Part shown: one piece after another, positions 1-8,076 of the stretch
How the letters are laid out: every line of letters starts with the position of its first letter
How positions within the stretch are numbered: position 1 is the first letter of the stretch
From: Willaertia magna
Lineage: Eukaryota; Heterolobosea; Eutetramitea; Acrasida; Naegleriidae
Length of the DNA: 11,137 nucleotides
Assembly (NCBI GenBank): GCA_902984215.1
Contig: CADWAF010000827.1
Coordinates: 1 to 11,137 of the forward strand
Reading direction: 5' to 3'
Program-made: the position numbers and the translations under genes
Notes under the pieces: model-generated
Seen by the model: the letters and a program-made list of their open reading frames with translations, nothing else
What the model was told of the DNA's origin: nothing
Databases searched by the model: none

Positions 1-21
1 TATTTATAATATTTTATAAAG

Positions 22-169
22 TGATGCATTAAATACTCTAGGATTAAAAAGATATTGTTGTAGAAGAATGTTATTAACACACGTTGAATTAATAGAAAAA
101 CTTTTACTTTATAATACTGCTGATAAAGATGATGAACAACAAGATGAACAAGCTCCATATAATGGTTAA
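22..169 (+). CDS. RNA polymerase I/II/III shared subunit RPB10 (RPABC5), last exon, 5' part outside window
   Basis: This is the C-terminal exon of the smallest shared subunit of nuclear RNA polymerases I, II and III, which helps anchor the two largest subunits. The 48 visible residues contain [20 protein letters not shown], close to the family signature; the adjacent Cys pair supplies two of the four zinc ligands, while the N-terminal CxxC pair lies on an earlier exon outside the window. An in-frame TAA at 17-19, directly before the AG at 20-21, shows that an intron ends here. Base 22 completes a split Gly codon, giving the expected Gly-Asp-Ala. The tail after the usual end of the family (Asp/Glu/Gln-rich, ending APYNG) is about ten residues longer than in the family members I know. 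It converges on the next gene, about 200 bases away. The family call is secure. Confidence 0.95.
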
Positions 170-226
170 ACTTATTAAACAAACAACCCAAAAAACCATC
201 CACTAAAAAGTCTTTCCGATCTTTAT

Positions 227-312
227 AAAGGCTTTTTAAACACCCTTTCCTCATCCCTTTACTCTCTTTATATAAATCATCTCTATAAGACTAGCCTTTT
301 CAAAAAGCCTTT
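227..312. repeat. 11-bp inverted repeat between convergent genes
   Basis: AAAGGCTTTTT at 227-237 is the exact reverse complement of AAAAAGCCTTT at 302-312, with a 64-base T/C-rich spacer. It lies in the 204-base gap between the converging ends of the RPB10 and Dsc3-like genes, so both 3' UTRs or their terminators may include it. A variant, AAAAAGTCTTT, is near 205. The same 11-mer recurs at 9151-9161. Beyond this the gap holds pyrimidine-rich DNA and no gene that I can see. Confidence 0.5.
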
Positions 313-373
313 TGTTATTGTAGCCTTGTTACCTATTTAATACTACTACTATACAATCATTTATTTATTAGTT

Positions 374-1294
374 TTATTGAATATAAGGAGCAATAGAAGG
401 GAAGAAGAATCTAAGTATTCCACAAAATAAATTTATAATAAAACCCACTTGAATTCCTAAATTCATACTTTTTGGTATTGTTTTCTCTAACAAGGCTACT
501 GCACTTATTATGCCAAAGAAAAAACCAAATAACAAACCAAACATAAAGTGATAAATACTACCCGTAGCTGCAGCTTCATCCGTTGTTGCTGTATTGTTAG
601 TAGTTGTATTAAGTTGTTGTTGATTGCTATTAGTTGGATTGTTATTGTTAAATAGCGTATTAGTAGTACCGCTTGCTCCGTTTTGATCTTGATGGGTTTC
701 ATTCATCCATTGTTGTTCTAATTGATAAAGATCTTGTTGGGTTAATTGACCACTTCTTAATTGTTGAAGTAGATAACCTCTCGTTGAATAGAATTGATTT
801 CTAATTTCAATAACATCTTCTCTTGAAAATCCGGCATTCATTAAAGCATCAAAACCCATTCGGAAAGCTCCACTTACTCCACTAATATTACGTTGTTGAT
901 GAAGCGTACTTGTATTAACAACATCTTGTTGCCTTCTCTCAGCTAATGTACAATGAATAAAAGATTCAGGTGAAATCTTATAGAAACCAATTGTTTGAGT
1001 TACATTTAATAACTTTCCTTGATAAATTAACTTAACAATAGGCTTTAAATTAAATTCCGAAACTAAATGTTCATTCTTTAAAATGATTTGATTTTTTATA
1101 TGTTCTATTAACTCACTTATCGTTAATTGTTCTATATTTTGATTATTTAATAGTTCTAACGTGTAGGTATCCCCAGAATTTGCAAATCTAATATTTATCG
1201 GAAATAATAGTATACTATTGTTATTATTATTATTGTTTTTATTATTATTAACGCCGCTACCAGCAGTGCTGCTCCCAAGAGAAGAAGAACTCAT
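374..1294 (-). CDS. Dsc3-like ubiquitin-like membrane protein (DUF2407 type)
   Basis: The 306-aa product resembles Dsc3, a subunit of the Golgi/endosome Dsc E3 ubiquitin ligase of fungi, which acts in membrane-protein quality control and sterol-regulator cleavage. Residues about 29-118 form a ubiquitin-like domain with the typical LIYQGKLL and a following PESFIHCTLAERR. Residues 146-168 (RMGFDALMNAGFSREDVIEIRN and on) and the LEQQWMNE at 192-199 match the Dsc3 C-terminal domain (DUF2407_C). Two hydrophobic segments at about 249-269 and 277-300 are probable membrane helices. An Asn-rich run (16-26) and a Gln/Asn/Thr linker (215-238) are low complexity. I start at the Met of MSSSSLGSS; an upstream in-frame Met at 1342 would only add a Phe-rich stretch read from a poly-A tract, which looks like 5' UTR. 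There is no intron. A TMUB-type protein is the main alternative. Confidence 0.8.
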   Translation of the reverse strand: MSSSSLGSSTAGSGVNNNKNNNNNNNSILLFPINIRFANSGDTYTLELLNNQNIEQLTISELIEHIKNQIILKNEHLVSEFNLKPIVKLIYQGKLLNVTQTIGFYKISPESFIHCTLAERRQQDVVNTSTLHQQRNISGVSGAFRMGFDALMNAGFSREDVIEIRNQFYSTRGYLLQQLRSGQLTQQDLYQLEQQWMNETHQDQNGASGTTNTLFNNNNPTNSNQQQLNTTTNNTATTDEAAATGSIYHFMFGLLFGFFFGIISAVALLEKTIPKSMNLGIQVGFIINLFCGILRFFFPSIAPYIQ

Positions 1295-1415
1295 TAAATT
1301 TTTTACAAAGAAATTAAAAAAAAAAAAAACACAATTGACCAAAACGAAAATATTAAAATAACAAACAGTTAAAAAATAATTAAAACAATAATTAAAACAA
1401 TAAAATAATAATAAT

Positions 1416-2028
1416 TTAAATTTGTTTTACTTTATTCTTAACATTAAATGGTCCATTAACAACAGCATCAATTAAAATAAGTAAAGGTAAAACTAAATAA
1501 ATTGAATAAACAGATAAAGTAATTGGATTATGATTTTTCATTTCTTTATCAAATAAAAAAACTCCTAAAATAGGTATCATTGTAGTAATGACATGTGTAG
1601 AATAAATAATTGTTGGAATTCTAATCCAAGATTTACAATTAATATAAGCATAAACTGCAAAGAAAAAGAATGGTAATTGAAGGAAAATTTCACAAAATGC
1701 AAAACTAATGAACCATGTTGGAAGTTTCATCATTAAATGATCTTGAAATGGTTCTAACCAAGCAGTTCTCATAAATTCTTTAACTGCAGTTGGATATAAT
1801 TGTGGAATGTATGGAGATAGAATTGGCTAATCATTTTTTAATTATTGAAATGTGAATTTTGAAAGCAATGATTGAAAACAATGATTGAAATGATTGTTAA
1901 TAAATGAATGAATGAATGAAATAAATACTTACTTGAGCATCAAAAAAGATGGTAATTGGAATGTGTGAAATAAAATATAAAACGAAAATGAGATGAAGAG
2001 GACGAGAGAAAATACTTGTTGCTGACAT
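1416..2028 (-). CDS. TMEM97/sigma-2 receptor-like EXPERA membrane protein, two exons
   Basis: The joined protein is 168 aa: exon 1 is 1933-2028 (32 codons, from MSATSIFSRP) and exon 2 is 1826-1416, with a 106-base phase-0 intron (donor GTAAGT, acceptor TTAG). It has four hydrophobic segments and the EXPERA/TMEM97 landmarks in order: SHIPITIFFDAQ in the first helix, an LYP in the first loop, a PTWFISFAFCE segment, LQLPFFFFAVYAY, then WIRIPTIIYSTHVITTMIPI. In animals TMEM97 is an ER/lysosomal sterol-linked protein and the sigma-2 receptor. Asp30 and Asp61 sit where the two ligand-binding aspartates (Asp29 and Asp56) are in the human protein. The C-terminus is Lys-rich (NVKNKVKQI), as in ER-retained relatives. 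The Met at 1772 is internal; starting there would lose the first helix. It shares a divergent promoter with the WD40 gene. Confidence 0.92.
1866..1920. repeat. Simple tandem repeats inside the TMEM97-like intron
   Basis: CAATGATTGAAA occurs twice, at 1866-1877 and 1879-1890, followed by a partial third copy. AATG is then repeated four times at 1903-1918. All of it lies within the intron of the TMEM97-like gene, close to the donor side, and has no coding effect. Slippage makes length variation between strains likely. Confidence 0.75.
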
Positions 2029-2683
2029 TTTTTTTTAAATCGGCATGCATGGAGAAACGGCAATGTTGGCGGCTTCCGTAATGTAAGTTCAAAGAAGCTA
2101 ATAATTATCTAGTCCTTCTCTCCTCTCTTTCTCTTTCAAAGTTTTATATATTCCAAAAGTAAACCCTTTAGTAGCAACTTGCACATAGATGATTTTTTAC
2201 TATTTCTTTTTAAAACAAGACACCCATTCATTGTTCAACAATTTAAGTTCTTGTTAGCAAAGCATTAAAGTTAACATGTCAAGCTTGACAACTTTAGAGA
2301 AAATTAACTTACTCAATTATCATTTGTTGAATTCCCTTCAATCCACATCTTATCTTTATACTTTTACCTTTGACTTTATTTTTTTTAATCTTTCTTATAA
2401 AATACCACTATAAATTAATCAACCAATGTTGTTTATAAATTATCCTGGTACTCCATTAGCAGCAGTTTGTTACAACAATAGCGTTTTGACCAAAATAAAA
2501 ATAAATCCCCTTAAAATAAGAAAAAGATCAACATTTTTGAAATGATTCGTAGTTATGCTTTAATACTACTTTCCAGTCTCTTAGATCTAATCCTTTCTAA
2601 AAAGTAAACCTAACATCTTTACACGGGAATTAGTTTTTAGAAACTATTTTTTAAAAGTTGAATTGAAAACAAACCTGTAAAAA
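2029..2683. promoter_or_regulatory. Divergent intergenic region between TMEM97-like and WDR27-like genes
   Basis: This 655-base gap must hold the promoters of both flanking genes. The part next to the TMEM97-like start (2041-2085) is unusually GC-rich for this window and contains GGCGGCTTCCG. A perfect 14-base palindrome, TGTCAAGCTTGACA, is at 2277-2290, and a 10-base one, TTAGATCTAA, at 2581-2590. Two short overlapping open frames (39 and 21 codons, from 2426) are described among the findings. I see no convincing gene. Confidence 0.5.
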
Positions 2684-5448
2684 ATGGCGCTAGAAATTAC
2701 AAATAGTTTTGAGTTTGATGCTGCAATTCATTCAGTAGCCTTAAGTAAAGGCTATTTAGCTGCAGGAGATGTTGAGGGGAGTGTAATTATATGGAGAAAT
2801 ACAGATGAAAATCCTACCTTTTTAAATCATTCCAATTCCGATGTACAGGCCTTAGCGTTTGGAGTGAAATCAGAATTTAAATTTTGTTCTGCCTCTAAAG
2901 ATTGTATAAAGTTATGGAATGTGCAAGTCGCTACTAAAGGATCTAATGAGGGAGGTAAGTGTTTTGGAAGATTTTTTAAGGTCTTACTGCTTTTTTATTT
3001 AGTTGTTATCGGAGAAAATGTAGGAAATGTTATAAACTTTGTGAAATTTAACAATGAAGATGATCTTTTATGTGTTGGTGTAGATAACATGATTTTATTA
3101 TATCACGTGACGGTAAGATTAAAATTTTATTAAATAATTTAAAAAAATGTTTGGAATTATGTGTGGAAAAGGAAGGAAAAGTAATTTTACAACTTGAAGG
3201 TCACAATGCTCCCGTTAGTGACGCTTTTTTTCTAGAACATTTATCAAATTGTTTATTAACCATTTCCGATGACAGAACATTTAAAATATGGAATATTGCT
3301 GAAAAGAAAATTGTTTATAAATCTGCAATTTTATCTATCTACCCTATAGTTGCAGTTTGTGAAATAAAACATTTAAATAGATTTATTATTGGATTTTCAA
3401 ATGGATTAATTCAAGTTTACGAAACTAACACAGATAAAGTTGGGTTGTGGGTAAAACAGATTAGTGAATTTAATATTAGTAAGAAAGTAAAAAGATTTGA
3501 GAAAAATGATTGTGAAAAGGAAATTCCACAATTTGAAATTATAAGTAGTGAACCAGTGTGGAAACAACAACACGATTTTTTACAAAAACAATTTTCAAAA
3601 ACAACTGAAGGGGGAGATGAAGAGAGGGAAATTACCTTTTCAATTATTGATTTACATCCTTTTATAAAGAATGAAAAGGACTATTTAATGGTGGTAACTA
3701 GAGAAAATATTATTGATATTAATTTATCTTCATTTGAAATTGAAAAGATTTATTCTTTAGAAGATATAGGTCTTAATAATGATATATTACTTACTTGTTC
3801 TTGTTTATCTATAGATGATAGTAATACGAGGATTATTGCAGCGACTAACTTTCAACCAATGCTTTATGTTTTTGAGGTTCATCACCAAGGTATTAATTTT
3901 GAGGAAATAACAAAAAACAACACTGACAGCACTGTTAAGGAAGATATCCAAGAACTTTCAATTTCTCATCACTCTGACTTACCTCTACATTTGAAAAGCA
4001 CAATGACTAAATCTTCGTCTCAAACAAAGAAAAGTAAGTAGTTTGATTTATAAATGACGAAAATAATTACTGAACTATGTTATAGAAACAAAGATAAAAG
4101 ATCTTCCAGTTACTTTTCACACACGCATCAAGTCATCTGGATACAGTACAGAAAAGCCATTCATGCTTAAAAAGAAATCATCTACACCCATTAAAACTGG
4201 TACAACTTTCAAAAAAACAATGCAATCAAGTGAGGCAATAGTTAAAATTCCTAACGGTGCTCCAAGTATATTAGATAAAGAGGCCGTGATTCATAATTCT
4301 CCAATATTAAGGCTATCAATATCAAATGATAATTCAAAAGTTGCTTCAGGTTCAAACACTGGCACTGTAGTAATATCAAAGTATCCCTTTAAATCAAAGG
4401 ATGTCACATTAGCAAAACATCAAAATTCTATTACTGGTATGAGTTGGTCACTTGATAACAAGTATTTATTAACTTCATCATCTGACGGCTCAGCAATTCT
4501 GTGGAATACAAACAAGGGGGATCCCTTTATAACTTTTAAATCTATTCAAAGTAATGTTACAAAAATTAATAGTACTTCCACTAAGCCATTAACACCAAGT
4601 AAAAGAGATACCTCTCTTCAATTTAAGTCTTCTATTGAGAATATATCATTTAACAATATGGATAAATTTATAGTTTTATCAAATAGTAATAACCTTTATA
4701 TTTATAAATATTATATTCATAATACGAAAGAAGATGATAAATTGTTAAAGAAGTAAGTTGTACAACATGTTTAATTTTGTTATATTTACAATATTAAGAA
4801 ATTCAGAACCACATAAATATAAGTTAGCACAAAAATATGAAAGTAAATCTCAAAAGATTACTGCAGTTGCCTGCCCAAATAAATTTTTATCAAGTAAGTG
4901 ATAAATATCAATTAATTATTAAATAATAATTTTTAGATTATATTCTATTTGGAGGAAGTAATAAAAATTTAGAAATCTATGACATTAGCAAAGACAAAAT
5001 TGTGAGAACTTTTGAGAATGCCCATGAAAGACCTATTCACACAATTACCTTAAATAATTCTCCTCTATCCACCAGTGACTCAATTAATATGTTTTTAACA
5101 TCATCTATAGATGGATGTATAAAACTATGGGATTTTAGACAGCCATCGTAAGTTAAACACTCTTTATCTTAATATTAACTCTTTATATGTAGATTTGTCA
5201 GAAGATACAGTCAACATAAAAACTCTGTTCAATTGATAGGTAATGATTTTAGCCCTTGCCTTAGACATATAGCAACTGGAAGTGAAGATAGATCAATCTA
5301 CATTTACGATTTAACTCAATCAGAAAAGTGTATCCAAAGGATTCAAGCTGCTCACTCAGATGTCGTTAGTGATGTAAAGTACCAATCCATGACCACACTT
5401 CTTAGTTGTTCCTTTGACTATAAACTAAAAACATTTGTTTGTCCTTGA
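2684..5448 (+). CDS. WDR27-like WD40-repeat protein, seven exons
   Basis: Exons are 2684-2954, 3003-3112, 3172-4033, 4086-4752, 4799-4893, 4937-5147 and 5193-5448. They sum to 2,472 bases, or 823 aa plus TGA, and phases agree at all six junctions. Introns are 48, 59, 52, 46, 43 and 45 bases. The protein has two WD40 blocks: N-terminal repeats with WD-type ends near residues 37, 78 and 167, then a long acidic linker, then C-terminal repeats (AILWN near 554, IKLWDF near 733, YIYDL near 780). The segment VTFHTRIKSSGY across intron 3, the NAHERPIHTI segment, and the closing repeats (FSPCLRHIATGSEDRSIYIY; AHSDVVSDV) resemble animal WDR27, a poorly characterised predicted scaffold. Intron 2 has no AG near the first open codon; the AG at 3170-3171 restores phase and gives EGKVILQLEGH. 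WD40 paralogues are easily confused, so the specific orthology is less sure than the fold. Confidence 0.85.
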
Positions 5449-5505
5449 GCTACAGACCAGTTTGTCGCAATAAGTACTCACAATAATTTTGAAAAACGGG
5501 TCTTC

Positions 5506-5520
5506 ATTCCCGCCAAAAAA
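5506..5520. promoter_or_regulatory. E2F-like site upstream of the coiled-coil gene
   Basis: The bases ATTCCCGCCAAAAAA read on the other strand as TTTTGGCGGGAAT, close to the classic E2F/DP element TTTGGCGGGAA. It lies about 40 bases before the ATG of the coiled-coil gene and about 60 bases after the stop of the WDR27-like gene, in a gap of only 105 bases. GC-rich octamers are rare in this DNA. Function is inferred from motif and position only. Confidence 0.45.
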
Positions 5521-5553
5521 AATCGTTACTCAAACATTCAAATATTAAAAAAA

Positions 5554-7722
5554 ATGCAACGATATCCTTTGGGAAATATCTCTAACGTTATTACACACCA
5601 ACAACAGTCACTGGTAAATACAACGTCGCCAATGAAAAAGAAAAGAAAATGTAATTTAAATGATCTTAATACATCAATTAATAATACTAGTACCAACTAT
5701 AACAATAATAATAACCACATAAACAATTTATTATCTCACCATTATAACCATAACTCTTTCCTTAAATCAACAACAATACCAACAACTACTACCAACCACA
5801 ATAATACAGAACTTTTATTATTACAACAAGAAAATGAAAAACTAAAGATTGAATTACAAAACTCTCAATTAGATATACTTGAATATAAAAAACTTTATGA
5901 AGAAAGTAAATTACAAATTAAAGAATACGAAATGAAATTAGATGATTTTAAAAACAGAAATAATCAACTTCTCTTAAAATCCAAACAGCAACAACAAACT
6001 TTTAGACAAATTTCCCCACCTCCAGTATTTTCCACCCCACCAACACCTACAACAACCACTGCCCCTGCTACTACTACATTTCCTTCTACTATCAATATTG
6101 TTATTGATAATAGTAAGGTAGTTCCATATGTTCAATATCATCAAAAAATGGAAAGTTTATCAAAACAAATGACACATTTAACGAAACAATCAATGCAAGT
6201 AATTAATAATTTAAATGAAGAAATTAAAAATATAAACAAGGATTATATTTCAAATTTCACTAAAAATTGTATAAATAACGTAATCTATAAAGTTGAAAAA
6301 CAAGAAATGAATAATTATTTAACCAATCAAATTAATCCAATTTTACAAAAAGATATACCAATGTATCAAGAACAAATTAAAAACTATAAATTACAATTAT
6401 TTAATTTAGAAAATAAATTACAACAAGTGCAAGAGTTTAATGAAATTGAAATGAATTTAATAAAGAAAAATTATCAACAATTACAATTACAACACTCAAA
6501 AGAGAAGAGTGAAATGTTAAAGGGTTTACAACAATATTATTTAAATAATGTACAAAATAGGAAAGAAGAGTTTAATAATAATGAAAATTTTGAAAAGAAA
6601 AAGAATAAAATTTTATTACATGCTAAACAAGAATTTGAAAGTTTACAAAATGAATATATCAATTTAGAAAATAAATATATAAATGATATTTCTAAATATA
6701 TAAATCAAATTGAACAATTAAATAAAAATAATGAACAAAATATTTTAAATTATAAACAATTAATTTTAAATTATGAAAATAATTTAGAAATAAACAGAAA
6801 TAAATTAGAGAGTTTACAAAAAGAAACAATTGAACAATTAAAGAAATATAAAGAAACTAAAATTGAACATTTTAATCAAATAAATAAATATAAATATATA
6901 AATTTAAATGTTGAAGAAGAAAATACAAAACTTAAATTAAAATTAGAACAATTACAAATACAAATATGGCAATTACAAAATTTAAATCAATATATACAAT
7001 TACAATATTCAAATAATTCTTTAATAAATAATTCTACATTTAAAGAAATGGAATATAAATTAAAATATATTGAACAATTAAAATTTAATGATAAATTAAA
7101 AGAAAAATTTATTTCATTTGTAAAATATTCTAAAAATATAATTAAGAAATATGATATTTATTTTAATGAATTAAAAGTTAAAAATATAAATCATATTATT
7201 GAAGAAATGTCATTAAATCTACAAGAAAAGAATAATAGCAACGTTATTGATACCACTAATAATAGTGTCAATAATAATAGTAAAGGTAATACTATGACGT
7301 TAATGGTTTGTAAGGAAGATGATAAAGATGGCAATCTTGTTGATGATAAGAATGTTTTTATGGAGAGAATATTAAGGAGTGAAGAGAAAGAAGAAGAAGA
7401 AGAAGGCTTTCAAGAGGGAAAAGAAAGAAATGAATTTTTACTTTTTGGAAATCATGAAGAGATAGTCAGTTGTACCAATAATAGTAATAACACGAGTGTT
7501 ATTGCTACAACTGCAAACATAACTAATAATCAATTGGAGAATAGAATGATGGAAGAAGAAGAAGAAATGAATTTACAAATAGTGAAAAAGACGGTAAAAG
7601 AGGAAGAACAAGATAAACAACAACAACCAAATATTTGTAGTGAAATGGAACAAATGGAAGAAGAAGAAGAAGAATTATTTAATTGGGAAAATTCATCATT
7701 ATTGAAATATTTAGATATTTAA
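5554..7722 (+). CDS. Coiled-coil protein with destruction box and NLS, probable cell-cycle protein
   Basis: I do not recognise the family of this 722-aa intronless product. It opens with RYPLGNISN at residues 3-11, an exact RxxLxxxxN destruction box of the cyclin B type (RTALGDIGN), which would mark it for APC/C. S25-P26-M27-K28 is a full CDK consensus directly before KKKRK (28-32), a likely nuclear localisation signal. Residues 86-145 form a first coiled coil. A Pro/Thr linker with three more S/T-P sites follows (154-176), and then a long coiled coil runs from about 195 to 480. A Lys-rich, probably helical segment (500-556) follows. The last 130 residues are acidic, with Glu runs, ending LFNWENSSLLKYLDI. 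Asn/Thr runs are low complexity. The start is the first Met after a poly-A leader, and it places the D-box at the N-terminus. A spindle, centrosome or chromosome role is inference only. Confidence 0.85.
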   Translation: MQRYPLGNISNVITHQQQSLVNTTSPMKKKRKCNLNDLNTSINNTSTNYNNNNNHINNLLSHHYNHNSFLKSTTIPTTTTNHNNTELLLLQQENEKLKIELQNSQLDILEYKKLYEESKLQIKEYEMKLDDFKNRNNQLLLKSKQQQQTFRQISPPPVFSTPPTPTTTTAPATTTFPSTINIVIDNSKVVPYVQYHQKMESLSKQMTHLTKQSMQVINNLNEEIKNINKDYISNFTKNCINNVIYKVEKQEMNNYLTNQINPILQKDIPMYQEQIKNYKLQLFNLENKLQQVQEFNEIEMNLIKKNYQQLQLQHSKEKSEMLKGLQQYYLNNVQNRKEEFNNNENFEKKKNKILLHAKQEFESLQNEYINLENKYINDISKYINQIEQLNKNNEQNILNYKQLILNYENNLEINRNKLESLQKETIEQLKKYKETKIEHFNQINKYKYINLNVEEENTKLKLKLEQLQIQIWQLQNLNQYIQLQYSNNSLINNSTFKEMEYKLKYIEQLKFNDKLKEKFISFVKYSKNIIKKYDIYFNELKVKNINHIIEEMSLNLQEKNNSNVIDTTNNSVNNNSKGNTMTLMVCKEDDKDGNLVDDKNVFMERILRSEEKEEEEEGFQEGKERNEFLLFGNHEEIVSCTNNSNNTSVIATTANITNNQLENRMMEEEEEMNLQIVKKTVKEEEQDKQQQPNICSEMEQMEEEEEELFNWENSSLLKYLDI

Positions 7723-8076
7723 AAAAGTGTAGTTTTGTCAATTACACTTCTTTCAAAAGAGAAAAATAAATTTACAATAGAATTTTTGATTCATACATCT
7801 AGATGCTCAAGATTTTAGTTTGTGTTTATTGCAACGTACAGAAGTTTTTGTTAGTGCTGCTGTTGTTGAACTACAAGTTAGTGAGATAGTAATACCCTTC
7901 CTTGCAGAATGTCTAAATTAGGTTTATTTATGGTGGAACAGAATTCTGTCGTAATTTCAGATTCAACAATTCAGAATTTTTCGACGCAACTATTTTAATT
8001 CGAAAATTATTTCTGTCAGTAATAAAACAAAAAAAACAAAACAATTCAAGAGCTAATAATAATCTTTAAAACAACA
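7723..8076. other. Intergenic region, no clear gene; one orphan open frame
   Basis: The 354 bases between the coiled-coil gene and the 165-aa gene hold no gene that I can confirm. At 7790-7921 (+) there is a 43-codon frame without ATG that reads as a mixed hydrophobic/polar helix-like peptide with little bias toward AT codons, so it stands out from its surroundings. The stretch 8020-8076 is A-rich leader for the next gene. GTTGCG (reverse of 7985-7990) is part of a motif seen in other gaps. Confidence 0.4.

Noticed and set aside
508..702. 64-codon open frame in the Dsc3-like region
   Set aside because: It lies inside the Dsc3-like gene in another frame, and its Ile/Gln-rich translation comes from the repetitive Asn/Gln/Thr linker. 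The overlapping gene has recognisable domains.
3151..4041. Separate gene starting at TTG 3151
   Set aside because: No ATG starts it, and splicing 3113-3171 joins it in phase to the preceding exon and gives a continuous WD repeat.
4163..4756. Independent WD40 gene starting at the internal Met at 4163
   Set aside because: The frame is open upstream to the acceptor at 4084-4085, and the added residues (VTFHTRIKSSGY) fit the same protein. The donor at 4753 shows that the stop is intronic.
7380..7700. GAA-rich triplet repeats as microsatellite expansion
   Set aside because: They encode short Glu runs in an acidic tail with mixed codons between them, as expected for low-complexity protein sequence in such genomes.
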